A stretch of DNA of 64,000 nucleotides from Salticus scenicus (GCA_963930645.1 OZ005660.1:243912836-243976835); one strand, 5' to 3'. Positions 20,843 to 32,622 are shown, numbered from the stretch's first letter. The notes: generated by a model not told the origin, from the letters alone. A program made the numbers and translations.

Positions 20843-23478
20843 ATTTAAGAAATCTGAACCTACAAAGAAGTTTCATAAATCTCGGAAATGTTACAGATGT
20901 GATAGTACTCAACATTTAGCTCACGAATGTAAGTACAAGAACAGTCAGTGTAGGAATTGCTTAAAGAACGGGCATTTGGCGAAAGTCTGCCGCTCTAAAC
21001 GTAACGAAACAGTTAAACAAATAGAATCTTGTTCTGAAACTGTACCAGTTAATAGCGTTAAATCACCACGACATGCAAGGTATAAGATTTTATTAGAAAT
21101 TTTTGTTGAAGGGAATAAATGTTTATTTGAATTAGATACTGGAGCTGCTATTAGTTGTATGAATGTGAATGAATTTAAGAAACTTTGTCCGGATGTAGCC
21201 ATTAAGCCTACCAAATTATTGCTTAGGAGTTTCGATAATTCTATGATAACATCAGCTGGCCAAGCAGTGGTGCAAATTCAATACAAAGATCAAATTAATA
21301 CAGAAACTATTTATTTGGTACATGCAAAAGTAAACGCAGTTTTGGGTCGTGAATGGTTGAGAAATTTCCAATTAGACTGGAGCTCAATTAAATCAGTTCG
21401 GGTTGGAAATTGTAATTCTCGAACCAATAAATTAAATATCTTGCTTCAAAAGTATGAGAAATTTTTTTCTCCGGGTATCGGGAAACTGGAAAAGTTTTGT
21501 TGCCGTCTTCAAATGAAACCTAATTACAAACCGGTATTTTTCAAACCTCGACCAGTACCATTTGCTTTAAAAGAAAGAATAGAAACTGAACTTAATAGGT
21601 TAGTTGCAGATTACATCATTGAGCCGGTGACATATAGTGATTGGGCTACACCAATTGTTCCTGTTATCAAACAGAATGGGAACCTACGAATCTGTGGTGA
21701 TTATAAGGTGACTATCAACCCGGGACTAAACATTGAGCAATATCCTTTACCCCGTATCGAGGACATTTTTGCTGAACTGTCAGGAGGGGAGTTCTTTACT
21801 AAAATCGACTTATCTGAGGCACACCTTCAAATGTTAGTTGATGAGCAGGACCGACATCTATTGACGATCAATACTCACAAGGGTTTGTTCCGTTACAAGA
21901 GAATGAATTATGGTATAGCCTTAGCTCCGGCAGTGTGGCAGAGAGCCACTGAACAAGTTTTATCAGGCATCGCGGGGGTACACGTATTTTTAGACGATAT
22001 TACCGTAACGGGGAAAAATGATCAAGAGCATTTTGAAAGGTTAGAATTAGTACTACAGAGACTAGAAGAATATGGTCTCAGAGTAAATAAGCGGAAAAGT
22101 GAATTTTTTAAGAAATCTGTGAATTATTGTGGTCATACAATTGATAAATTCGGCCTCTACAAAACACAAGAAAAAATCGATGCAATTACGAAGGTACCAG
22201 TTCCAAAAACGGTATCTGATTTGAAGAGTTTTTTGGGTTTAGTTAATTACTACGGAAAATTTATTCCCAACTTATCTACTCGTGTCGCTCCTCTCAATAA
22301 TTTACTGCAGAAAGGTACTAAATTTTTGTGGACTGCAGAATGTGAAAAAGCTTTCAAGGCATTGAAACAAGAAATTGCTTCAGACCGAATTTTATGCCAT
22401 TACGATCCTAAGTTACCTCTTGTATTACAAACTGATGCATCACCAGTTGGAATAGGAGCAGTTTTAAGTCACATTATGCCAGATGGTTCCGAAAAACCAG
22501 TAATGTTTGCATCAAGGTCATTGACTAAAACGGAACGTAATTATTCACAGATAGACAAGGAAGCATTGAGTATCGTATGGGGAGTAAAGAGATTTTATCA
22601 ATATTTATTTGGTCGACATTTTGATCTCGTAACCGATCATAAACCCCTAGTATCAATTTTCGCACCTAATCGTAGTTTACCATGTCTATCAGCAACACGA
22701 ATGGTTCATTATGCACTTTTTCTCCAAGCATTCAGTTATACAATCAAGTATCGAAACACTAAGAATCATGGCAATGCCGATGCACTTTCACGGTTACCAC
22801 TAGCAGTTGACAAGGACTGTGAGTACTTGACTGAAGCAGACGTGACAAATATTTCGCAAATAGAATTAATGCCTGTTACAGCAACTGACATAGCCAGAGC
22901 TACTAAAACTGATAGGAAATTGTTCGAACTGTATGAAAGTTTAAAATCTGAAACTGAATTACCTGTGCCTTGGAAAGGTAGAGAATCTGAATTTTCATTG
23001 CAAAATGGATGCATAATGTATGGTCATAGAGTATGCATTCCTGAAAAGTACCAGAATCAAGTTTTGGAAGAACTTCATGTTGGACATCCTGGAATTGTCA
23101 AAATGAAGGCCATAGCTAGAAGCTACTGCTATTGGCAAGGTATTGATGCCAGTATAGCCAATTTTGTTCAGAACTGTTCAGCTTGTATCGCAACGAGGAA
23201 CGAACCAGCAAGGATAAATCGACATCCGTGGGAATGGCCAAATGGACCTTGGCAAAGGATACACGTTGACTACGCTGGTCCTTTTATGGGGAAAAGGTTT
23301 TTTGTAGACTCTGATGCATGTTCGACGCGGATAGAAGTCATTCCGATGAAAAATATTACAGCTAGTTTTACAATTCATCATCTTCGTATTCTTTTTGCTC
23401 ATTATGAAATTCCCTTAACTTTGGTTAGTGATAACGGCGCAAGTTTTACTAGTTACGAATTTCGACATTTTTTGAAAC
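20832..23478 (+). pseudogene. zinc knuckles plus pol of retrotransposon A, 5' part
   Basis: A single open frame holds, in order: two CCHC knuckles (about 20890-20990), aspartic protease (LDTGAA, about 21133), reverse transcriptase (YPLPRIEDIF palm region; catalytic FLDD near 21985), RNase H (Asp in LQTDASPVG near 22430; TDHKPL near 22640), the integrase HHCC zinc domain (H..H, then CSACIA, 23070-23195) and the first two integrase acids (HVDYAGP near 23265, SDNGASF near 23430). It is cut at 23478 by retrotransposon B. The third catalytic Glu lies after the insertion, in 28519-28988. Order PR-RT-RH-IN identifies Ty3/gypsy. No other stop interrupts it, so the copy was intact in pol until insertion. 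Confidence 0.93.
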
Positions 23479-23791
23479 TATAGGTCTTCGTGGTGATTAA
23501 CACATTGATGAGTCATTCATTACGAAAATAAACTCTTTAATAATTAACAATCATAAATGAAACAAGCACGCATTACTTAGCGCGCGGCGTACTACTCACT
23601 GACATTGACATACTACGGGATCTTCTTCCCGGCAAGGCTGAAAACAGAATGTTCTGTGAGTTGAAGTTGAAGTACATATTTGTAAGTGAAAGTTGAAGTA
23701 CATATATGTAAGTGAAAGTAGAAGTATATATTCTGAAAGTGAAAGTAGCAGTTGTTGTACATAAATTATAGATGTCGCTACGGTCACTACA
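23479..23791 (-). repeat. 3' LTR of retrotransposon B
   Basis: 313 bp; on the minus strand it starts TGTAGTGACCG and ends GACCTATA. It includes a local run of three AGTGAAAGT(T/A)GAAGTA-type repeats. The purine tract GGGGGGATACTCC precedes it on the minus strand (23792-23804). Confidence 0.93.
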
Positions 23792-24127
23792 GGAGTATCC
23801 CCCCAGTGAACAAGGAGAACGATAAAAATTTACAAAATACTAATACAAATACAATCACAAATGCAATTATGGATATAAAATAATAATAATACAATGCTAA
23901 TACAATAGAATATTGATGCTAATACACTTAAAATATATATGTACACATATGAAATAACAGAATGAAATATATGAAAAAGTAGTGCTGAGAACAGAATTGT
24001 TTAAAATATATATACATACATACACATGTGCACATGAAAACTTATATTACAGTAAATAAACAAGGAATAAGTGCAATATATAAAAGAATAAATGATAATA
24101 TAAACAAATACAAGATTTGCAATGACA
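23792..24127. other. untranslated region between pol and 3' LTR of retrotransposon B
   Basis: AT-rich, rich in TACA/TATA repeats, no reading frame. The polypurine-like tract adjoins the LTR. Confidence 0.6.
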
Positions 24128-27100
24128 TTAAAAATAATCTGTTACTAAATGCTTTGGAAAATGAACTTTTCGACCAGATCTAGTTGTAATTATTTTCTGC
24201 TGTTGTGAATTTTCTTGTGCAGCAGAAATATTAGATCTAAATTCATTTAAGTCGGAATTGGTGTTGTTATGACAATCAGGTGGTGAAGGTGAAGATAAGT
24301 TGGCGTTATCTGACAACAGAAATGCAGGCTTTAACCTGTCTATGGATACTACTGTAGGTTTACCATTAACTTTAATAACAAAATTCTTATTATTTCTTTT
24401 AAGTACTATATGAGGTCCTGTGTAAGGAGGAGTTAATGGTGGTTGAATACTATCTATGCGCAAAAATACATGAGTACATGTCTGCAAGGATGGATTTATG
24501 TAAACATTAGAAGTACCATGACTAAGGGGATTAATGGGAGAAAGTTTTCTCATGGATTCACAGAGTTGTGAGACATATGTTAAGTCAGGTGATGTTTTGT
24601 AGTTATCTATTGTGAAAAAATCAGATGGAAGTCGAAGTGTAGTACCATAGACTAATTCAGCACTACTCGCCATAATGTCATTTTTAAGAGCAGTTCGAAG
24701 ACCTAATAAGACAATTGGCAGTGCTTCAGTCCATTTCATAGTGTCATGGGTTTTTAATGCAGTTTTGAGCCAGCGATGGAATCTTTCACAAATTCCGTTT
24801 GATATTGGATGGTACGCTGTAGTGCGTGTACGCGTGGTTCCAAGAATATTTGTTAATTGACGGATAAGTGTGGATTCGAAGTTTCGACCTTGGTCTGTTG
24901 TGATGGTAACCGGACATCCGAAACGCGAAATCCAACCATTTACAAGTGATTTAGCTGTTGTTAGAGCTGTCATGTCAGATGTTGGGATTACTTCGGGCCA
25001 TCGAGTGAAACGATCGACAATAGTCATGCAATATTGATAACCTTCAGATGGAGGAAGTGGACCAATGAAATCGATATGTATGTGTGAAAATCTTGCATCT
25101 GGAAGGGCAAAAGTTCCAAGTGGAGCTTTCGTATGCCGATGTATTTTGCAACGTTGACATTTATCACATGACTGGACGGAATTTTTAATGAATTTTTTCA
25201 TGTTTGGCCAATAATATCGTTTAGTTATTAATTTAGTTGTGGCAGAAATTCCGGGATGAGAAAGATTATGAATATGATTAAATATGTTAGATCGAAAAGA
25301 TTCTGGGATGAAAGGACGTGGTATGTTTGTTAACATGTCACAGTATAATGTTACATCCTCCAAAGAAAAATAATGCTTTTGAATATTACATGTATTGTCA
25401 GTAGAATTTAAAATGTTTTTTAAATCAGGATCCTCGAGTTGTGCAAGAGATATTTGTTTGAAATCTAAAATTTCTGTTGAAATTGAATCAATTTCAATTC
25501 TAGATAAGGCATCAGCAATGGAGTTTTCTGTACCATCAATATGACGTATATCTGTCGAAAATTGAGAAATAAAGTCGAGATGGCGCAATTGACGAGGAGA
25601 ACATTTATCTGGCTTTTGTTTAAAGGCATAAATTAGAGGTTTTTGGTCAGTATAGATGGAAAAATCTCTACCTTCAAGCATGTGCCGAAAACGTTTAATT
25701 GAAGTATATATAGCTAAAAGCTCGCGGTCGTAAGTGGACCAAGTGCGCTGACTTTTAGTAAGTTTTACAGATAAAAATGCTATTGGTTCCCATGAAGAAT
25801 TATTATATTGCATGAGCGTACTGCCGACAGCAAAATCCGAGGCGTCACACCATAAACGTAAACGAGCACCAGGAATGGGATGTTTTAACAACGTGGCATC
25901 CGCAAGTGCCGTTTTAGCGGTGGAAAAGGCAGTTTCTGCTTCGACAGACCAGTCAAGAGGTGCTTCAGATGTTTCTGAACGTGAAGATTTTTTTTTATTT
26001 TTATGGCCTTCCAAAAGTTTTACTAGGGGTGCTAAAATGTGGGCAGCTTTCGGTATAAATCTTCGATAAAAATTGTACATGCCAAGAAAGCGCCGCAATT
26101 GGGTAATAGTTGTAGGTCGGGGAAATTTGTTTATTGCTTCAACTCTGTCAGGAAGGGGTAAAAGTCCTTCGGCAGAGATATTGTATCCGAGAAATTTTAT
26201 ATTAAGTACACCTAGAGTACACTTAGAGGGTTTAATAGTAAGACCATAGTGACTTAATCGTTCAAAAAGGGCTCTGAGATGTTTAAAATGCTCTTGTTTA
26301 TCTTTAGATGCAATAAGAATATCATCAACAAATGCGTAAACACCATCTAAACCTCGAGTCACTTCATCAATGAATCTTTGAAAAGTACTAGATGCATTGC
26401 ACAGACCAAATTGCATCCGAGTGCTCTCGAAGAGTCCGAAAGGTGTACAAATTGCAGTTTTATGGATGTCTTCGGGAGCAATCGGAATTTGATGATAAGC
26501 TTTAACTAAATCAATGTGAGAAAATATTGTTGTCCCATGAAGCTCGCTAGTAAAATCAACGATATTAGGGATTGGATACTTGTCCTTTTTGGTTTGAGCA
26601 TTAAGAGCTCGATAGTCACCAACAGGACGCCAATCATCGCTTCCTTTTTTAGGGACCATATGCAAAGGGGAAGCATAATTACTTTTGGATGGGCGAATAT
26701 GGCCTAAATCCAACATGTGCTGAAATTCTAATTTTGCAATTTTTAAACGATCGGGAGCAAGCCGACGTGGTTTAGCAAAAACGGGAAAGCCAAATGTTTC
26801 AATATGATGCTTTACAGAATGTTTAATAGTTTGGTCTGCACATGGAGGTATAGTAATACTAGGAAATTCATTTAACAATTGAGAGAAATTATTATCATTA
26901 AATACAGATTTTATAGAATAAATATGAGCAATCTTAATCGTACCATTAGACTTTAATTTTGTATTGGCGTCGATTAATCGACGATTTCTAAGATCTGGCT
27001 GTAAGTTAAAATAGTGTAAAAAATCTGCACCAATTATAGCTGTAGACACATTGCATACATAAAAAGGATAATTAAAAGTTTTTCTTAAACCTAAATTGAG

Positions 27101-27352
27101 TGATAAAAGTTTTTGTTTATATACATTAATAGAAGTGCCGTTAGCAGCTTTGAAAGTTTGTATAGGAGTGCTTACCTTTTCAACTGTGGCAGCTGGTATA
27201 ATAGAACAATCACTACCAGTATCGATGAGAAAATTAACATTAGACCGACGATCTCGCACAAAAAGGCGACGAGAACTATTAGTGTACCAGGCGTATGTCG
27301 CCGCTACTCCAGGGGTGAGTTGTTTTCCTGAAAGGTGCACGGTGGTGAACAT
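24128..27352 (-). CDS. pol: Pol polyprotein of retrotransposon B
   Basis: An uninterrupted frame of about 1074 codons. Domains in order: aspartic protease (LIDTGSDCS near residue 42), reverse transcriptase (YPIPNIVDF start of the palm; FVDDILIAS catalytic box near residue 340), RNase H (WCDASDFAVG, then YTDQKPL), integrase zinc domain (H-H, then CDKCQRC), integrase DDE core (Asp in HIDFIGPLP, Asp in TTDQGRNFES, Glu in ISNGICERFH), and a C-terminal GPY/F-type module (PPYTGPHIVLKR). It ends without a chromodomain. The frame overlaps the end of gag by 49 bp in the -1 frame, so expression probably uses -1 ribosomal frameshifting. The product copies element RNA into DNA and inserts it into chromosomes. 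All visible catalytic residues are present. Confidence 0.95.
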   Translation of the reverse strand: MFTTVHLSGKQLTPGVAATYAWYTNSSRRLFVRDRRSNVNFLIDTGSDCSIIPAATVEKVSTPIQTFKAANGTSINVYKQKLLSLNLGLRKTFNYPFYVCNVSTAIIGADFLHYFNLQPDLRNRRLIDANTKLKSNGTIKIAHIYSIKSVFNDNNFSQLLNEFPSITIPPCADQTIKHSVKHHIETFGFPVFAKPRRLAPDRLKIAKLEFQHMLDLGHIRPSKSNYASPLHMVPKKGSDDWRPVGDYRALNAQTKKDKYPIPNIVDFTSELHGTTIFSHIDLVKAYHQIPIAPEDIHKTAICTPFGLFESTRMQFGLCNASSTFQRFIDEVTRGLDGVYAFVDDILIASKDKQEHFKHLRALFERLSHYGLTIKPSKCTLGVLNIKFLGYNISAEGLLPLPDRVEAINKFPRPTTITQLRRFLGMYNFYRRFIPKAAHILAPLVKLLEGHKNKKKSSRSETSEAPLDWSVEAETAFSTAKTALADATLLKHPIPGARLRLWCDASDFAVGSTLMQYNNSSWEPIAFLSVKLTKSQRTWSTYDRELLAIYTSIKRFRHMLEGRDFSIYTDQKPLIYAFKQKPDKCSPRQLRHLDFISQFSTDIRHIDGTENSIADALSRIEIDSISTEILDFKQISLAQLEDPDLKNILNSTDNTCNIQKHYFSLEDVTLYCDMLTNIPRPFIPESFRSNIFNHIHNLSHPGISATTKLITKRYYWPNMKKFIKNSVQSCDKCQRCKIHRHTKAPLGTFALPDARFSHIHIDFIGPLPPSEGYQYCMTIVDRFTRWPEVIPTSDMTALTTAKSLVNGWISRFGCPVTITTDQGRNFESTLIRQLTNILGTTRTRTTAYHPISNGICERFHRWLKTALKTHDTMKWTEALPIVLLGLRTALKNDIMASSAELVYGTTLRLPSDFFTIDNYKTSPDLTYVSQLCESMRKLSPINPLSHGTSNVYINPSLQTCTHVFLRIDSIQPPLTPPYTGPHIVLKRNNKNFVIKVNGKPTVVSIDRLKPAFLLSDNANLSSPSPPDCHNNTNSDLNEFRSNISAAQENSQQQKIITTRSGRKVHFPKHLVTDYF

Positions 27353-28065
27353 TTATTGGCTTTAGAGCCAAATTTTTTATGATACCAGCATATGGCATCG
27401 TTCTTTAGAGACGGGCTCCTTGGTCGAAAAAACCGACGACTACGAGAAATACTTCTCGAACGTCTTAGCGATGCTACTTCTTTACGCAGAAGTTTAATCT
27501 CTTTCAGCAATTCTGAGTCATTGTTGCAGGAAGCGTTCGAAATGGAACTAGTCTCTATTGCACTCACCTGTGCAGGTGTGATGTCCAGAATTTTGTCGGC
27601 TATTTCAGCAGCTTTTTGAGAAGTGAGAGGAGTTATAGACGCCAAAATTGATTGCACGTTTGAAGGCAGTTGTTGCAGGAAAAGTTCAAGTAGCAGGGCA
27701 TCTGTGACGTTATGATTCTCTGCACGCCGTTGCATAAGACGAAGCAGGTCAGAGGGCTTTCGATCTCCCAGTTGTTCTCCTGTAAGCAACCGTCTAATTT
27801 CTTGAGATTTACTCTCTCCACACCGAGATATCACTTCATCTTTTAGTTTTCCGTAGGGGTCATTACTGTCAGGGGAAATAATTATGTCCCGGACAGTCAT
27901 TGCAACAGATGGCGGAAGATTTGCTACACAGTAATTATATTTAGTTTTGGATTCCGTTATGGCCTTTGGAGTAGCTAATTCAAATGTAGATTCGATCATG
28001 GTGAACCACAACGAGGGGTCTGCTGGAATAAAGTTAGGAATTTTGACCGCAGAAACATCACTCAT
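27304..28065 (-). CDS. gag: Gag polyprotein of retrotransposon B
   Basis: About 254 codons from the ATG at 28065. An in-frame ATG lies at 28092, but the protein-like part and family resemblance begin at the second. The N-terminal two-thirds is the capsid-like region seen in many arthropod gypsy elements. A coiled stretch (SELLKEIKLLRKEVASLRR) is followed by an Arg/Ser-rich segment, then an atypical zinc-knuckle-like motif with CWYH and later Cys pairs rather than a standard CCHC. The end overlaps pol by 49 bp. It would form the particle that packages element RNA. Confidence 0.88.
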   Translation of the reverse strand: MSDVSAVKIPNFIPADPSLWFTMIESTFELATPKAITESKTKYNYCVANLPPSVAMTVRDIIISPDSNDPYGKLKDEVISRCGESKSQEIRRLLTGEQLGDRKPSDLLRLMQRRAENHNVTDALLLELFLQQLPSNVQSILASITPLTSQKAAEIADKILDITPAQVSAIETSSISNASCNNDSELLKEIKLLRKEVASLRRSRSISRSRRFFRPRSPSLKNDAICWYHKKFGSKANKCSPPCTFQENNSPLE

Positions 28066-28181
28066 AGTGAATCCGTAGCAGAAGGGATTCAAAACAGAAG
28101 CAATAAAAAGTTAAGATTGGTTTCGATTTGAAACCGAAACTTTAGCCGCACGTAAACATTACACAGAAGGATGAAAGTTTT

Positions 28182-28199
28182 CTAAGTCCAAAGTCACCA
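28182..28199 (-). other. candidate primer-binding site of retrotransposon B
   Basis: Minus-strand TGGTGACTTTGGACTTAG starts with TGG two bases inside the 5' LTR, the position expected for tRNA priming. The matching tRNA was not identified. Confidence 0.6.
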
Positions 28200-28201
28200 T
28201 T

Positions 28202-28514
28202 TATAGGTCTTCGTGGTGATTAACACATTGATGAGTCATTCATTACGAAAATAAACTCTTTAATAATTAACAATCATAAATGAAACAAGCACGCATTACT
28301 TAGCGCGCGGTGTACTACTCACTGACATTGACATACTACGGGATCTTCTTCCCGGCAAGGCTGAAAACAGAATGTTCTGTGAGTTGAAGTTGAAGTACAT
28401 ATTTGTAAGTGAAAGTTGAAGTACATATTTGTAAGTGAAAGTAGAAGTATATATTCTGAAAGTGAAAGTAGCAGTTGTTGTACATAAATTATAGATGTCG
28501 CTACGATCACTACA
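28202..28514 (-). repeat. 5' LTR of retrotransposon B
   Basis: 313 bp, same length as the 3' LTR. Differences noticed: CGCGGTGT versus CGCGGCGT, ATATTTGT versus ATATATGT, and CTACGATC versus CTACGGTC. Confidence 0.93.
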
Positions 28515-28518
28515 AAAC

Positions 28519-28988
28519 TGAATAATATTAAACATATAACTTCAGCACCGTACCATCCTGCTACGAACGGACAGGCAGAAAGAATAGTGCAGTTATTCAA
28601 AGCTTCCTTGAAATCGAGTAGAGGTGATTCTGGAGATCTAAATGTGAAATTACAAAGATTTTTATTACAGTATAGAATAACTCCACATTCTCTCACGGGA
28701 GAAACTCCGAGTGCCTTGTTTTTGAAGAGATGTATTCGCACTAGGCTTGATCTTTTTAAACCAAATTTGAGAGACAAAGTTGTTCAGAAACAGAGTTCGA
28801 GACTTGACACAGAATCTATTTTGCGTGAGTTTCAGGAAGGGGAGAAAGTAGCCGTAAGAAATTATTCCGGACCTAACAAATGGAAAATTGGAACAATTAT
28901 AAACCGAGATGGAACTTTGAGTTATAGCCCATACAACCAAAAGGATCCATTGGATGTCCTACAAACATCATACAGATCCTACAACTGA
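28519..28988 (+). pseudogene. pol of retrotransposon A, 3' part (integrase C-terminus)
   Basis: Continues the frame cut at 23478, directly after the AAAC duplication. It holds the third integrase acid (Glu in HPATNGQAERI, near 28580) and a C-terminal region ending in a TGA at 28986-28988. Without a promoter or start it is a severed exon-like remnant; together with the upstream piece it accounts for a complete integrase core in the ancestor. Confidence 0.9.
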
Positions 28989-29001
28989 CATATTCGGTAA
29001 G

Positions 29002-29222
29002 TGTCATAAAACAGCAACCAGAGAATGCCTTATGCATAATACTCGCAGGATCGCGGGGGTTTCAAGTGCATAGATAATACAGAGGACATCCACAGGCAGG
29101 TGAATTATTACAGCACATGCGCAGAAATCTAAATTCTATTCTAATAAATCGTTCTTTAGCAAACGAACTCAATCGAGTTTTATGTTATTGTTGTTTAGTT
29201 CAGAGTTCAGATAGTGATTACA
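29002..29222 (+). repeat. possible 3' LTR of retrotransposon A (unmatched)
   Basis: Lies 13 bp after the pol stop, has TG...CA ends (TGTCATAAAACAGCAACC to GTGATTACA), carries AATAAA at 29143-29148, and happens to be 221 bp, the same length as the 5' LTR candidate. The sequences are otherwise not alignable by eye. It may be an LTR of a related family or a chance resemblance. Confidence 0.3.
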
Positions 29223-32200
29223 GATATGTTTTAATATGTTGTTATTATTTTTTTTTCTGGGTTATATTGAATATTATAAGTAAGTAAACATCTTTATTGT
29301 TTGATATGAAATTAATTATTCTGAAGTTTACAAAACTTGCTTTATTGTACTTCATGTGTTCTGTTATTGTTAGATGATAGACCGTGTGCACAAAAATAAG
29401 TTATTACTAAAGGTTTTTAAAAAATAACATACCTTTCTATTCAGTTTTGTTAAGTAATTTTTTATGAAAGATTTAATGGTACATCCATAAGTTTAAAATC
29501 TCCTTATTGTGAATGCTGTTGCCGTATCAGAAAACCATGAAATGATTGATAATGTACAAAGTAGAATTAAATGTTAAGTAGTATAATACATTAAAATGAA
29601 TGTGTGTGTGTATTTTTATTAAAACACGTGTAATGTTTTTTGTGTGCATATTAAATGTATGTAACATGTGCGCGTTTTGTGTTGCATAAATATCTGTAAA
29701 AAAATACGTGTGTAGTATATTTTAATGTTTGTGGATATGAATGTTAAAAAGTGTATTTGTTTTTACCAACATTTATTTATGGATAGCTGCTGGTCGTTTT
29801 CAACAATCATTTTCGTGATTTATCCTGAGGACCGTAAACGTAGTGCTGTTTTAATGTACGAAATAAATATTTTTAAACAAAATTACCTGAAGTTCTGAAA
29901 TTTTTAATTTCATTGAAAAAATTTCAATCGAAATTTAACATTTGTTTTACACAAAATTTAGCAAAAATTTTACGTTTGTTACTTATTAGTAGTTTACATC
30001 AACATTTAATTTAAAGGAAAATTTTTGGAAAAAAAAAAAAAAAAAACGCAGTATTTTTGGTTTTACATACCGATGTTATATTTGAAGATATTTCTTTAAA
30101 ATTTCGGTTTCTACCACAGAGGATAAAAATTGTGATGTCATGTCTCCAGACCGTCCTTGATGAGTTACAGACTGTTAGAGCAATGGAAAATTTATTTCAC
30201 TCTACTGTAAAATTTTGAAATATTTTATGTGTTGGTTAATTTTAATTTCAGTTATTCAAAGTTAGTACACTAGACCTTATTAGTAAATCACTTTTAATAA
30301 TAATATGCTTCTAAATATTTAAAATAAATTATATTTTAAACATGCTGCAAAATGTGCACTTAATGAAACTTTTGAGCTGATGTTGGCTTTTGTGGCATAG
30401 GAAATAGCTCAACTTGTATCTAGATTTTACACCCTTGCTTTAGCTACCTACTAAAATGTAATGTTTCTTTCACAAGTATATTTAATAGATTATTTTTTCT
30501 TTTACAAGTATTTTATCATTAGCTCATTAATAATTTTGCATTATTACATGTGTCTACATCTGTATCTTGGAATTTGTTGATTTTGCATTCAAATAAATTA
30601 AATGAGTTACATGAAAATAATTTCAAAGCATAATGTTCAAAATTTCTCCCTGGGAATTTATAATAATTCTGTTGGATGCAGAGATAAAGCAAAATCACCA
30701 ATTTAAATTATAAATGTATGAAATGATATTGTCAGTCTCATATTGTTTATATACCTATGTTATGTTTATGGTTTGTTTAAAATATTACAAACACATTATT
30801 AAAACTATTTAATAGCTAGTTTAGCAAATTCCAGGAAAGTTAATATATATATAAACTTACCTCCCTTTAAGTGCAGTTTTTAATATAGATAGATTATTTC
30901 CATGCATTGTCTGATCTTTTGACCAATTTTGCCTTTTTTCTACTACAGTGTTTAGGACAACAAATTACAAAATTTAACTGAGTCACAAAAGTTTTTATTT
31001 TTTAATTATTACTCATTATATTCTTAATTTTTGTAGCTGTTGGTATCAGATTTTTCTGAATGTAAACTTAGTAGTAAAATGAGCCTGAAGAATACAAAGT
31101 TTTTAGTTTTTTACTTTCCAGACATGCATATGTAAAGAAAGTGCTGTATTCATGTCAAAAATCAAGCTTTGAGATTTTGGTGTTTCTATATGTTTTGAGG
31201 TTACCTTAGTTCATTTCTGCTACTTTTAAAACAATGATGCATGTGAGTGAATGTGATAGCACCTAAATGCTTTGTTCAAATGAGCTGAAAATTGGTATGT
31301 ATGTTATAAATGACCATAGTCATTAGTCATATAAATGACCAAATTTATACACGTTATAGGTCACAGCTTTACAAGCTATGTAAATTTTGGTAAATTTATC
31401 CCTTATTTTTTTTTACAAAGACAAAAAAATATTCATTATCCCTTATGGCCTTGGGGCCCAAGTTTTTAAAATAACGTCTATACGCCTTATTTGATTGAGC
31501 TGCAAATTAACACACATATTATTGGTTACTATTGCACAAATTGTGTGGATTTCAGTGAATTTAGATTTTATAGATTTTTACAGGGACACGCCAAAAAGTT
31601 CTTTATTATTATGATCTATGGACTCAAATTATTAGAAGTGCAATAGCGTAAAATTAAACAATGGAGAAAAATACTCATATATCCTATTGTAATCCCTATT
31701 ATACAAGGTTGTTGATTTTTTTACAAAAAATCGATTCTTTTTATTTAAATCAAGATTTATTTGAATTTAATGATTTTTTTAAACTATTCAACCAAGCTCC
31801 TCGCATATTATTTAAAGAATAAAATTGTTTTCCTATACGAAAAGATGATTTTTTAATAATCTTTTGAAAGTAATATGTGCTGTATCTTTCTTGTGTACAG
31901 TGATTTTATAATATATCCAATTACTAAACAATTTTACTTTTCTCCAATTTGTGGTAAAAGTATTTATTTTAATCACTCATTATTTATGGGGAGTTTTTTT
32001 TTTCTTTTATCTTAGGTTCTGATTGCATCAGTGACTAAATGATTGTTGTTTGGTACTTGTGTGTTTTGATTGCTCCACATTACCAGATGACAGTCATTTA
32101 GTTTTTCTTCTGCGGCAACATATGAACTCAATTGACAATGAATATAGTGCCTAGGAAGCACCTTTCTTTTAGACTTAGCCCCAGCCATACAAGAACAGTT

Positions 32201-32622
32201 CCAAGAACAATTGTTATGGTAAGCTCGTTCACCATATTCAGTTATGAAGGAGGTATTGAAATTTTCTAAAAAATAATTTTTATTTTCCTACTATTGGCAT
32301 GTTTTTCCCCCCCCCATAATATGTCTTATATTCTGACCCTCAATCTACACCTCTGATTCTTCTTTCTATCTCTCAGTTTCTTATATTCTAGCATTCTTTT
32401 GTGCAAGTTGTATTTGTAAAAATGCTTGTGAATGCTCTGCCTTTCTTCCTATATCTGTAATTTTTCTTTAAAGTAATTTCCTTTGGGTGTATTGTTATTT
32501 ATTTGTTATAATTTTGTTTTTCTGTTACACTAATTCTGCTGTTATACACTTCTCCTTTTGCATGCAAAGAAAATGTAAAAGTTTTACTTAGAGGATTATA
32601 CAGTGGGTGTTCAATTTTTCTT

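Larger units (their letters stand above)
23479..28514 (-). mobile_element. Ty3/gypsy LTR retrotransposon B, near-intact
   Basis: 5036 bp with two 313-bp LTRs and a 4-bp target duplication AAAC (23475-23478, 28515-28518). Gag and pol on the minus strand are both open. A candidate primer-binding site and a purine-rich tract sit in the expected places. It lies within the integrase of retrotransposon A, opposite in orientation. LTRs differ at three positions by my reading, indicating a recent insertion. Confidence 0.95.
20013..29222 (+). mobile_element. Ty3/gypsy LTR retrotransposon A, interrupted
   Basis: Contains in order a 5' LTR candidate, primer-binding site, gag, then protease, reverse transcriptase, RNase H and integrase. 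Retrotransposon B is inserted at 23479-28514. The element is broken by that insertion and by a gag frameshift. The 3' boundary is uncertain because the 3' flank does not match the 5' LTR. Confidence 0.85.

Noticed and set aside
20945..21214. Minus-strand frame antisense to retrotransposon A
   Set aside because: Shadow of the zinc-knuckle and protease coding region.
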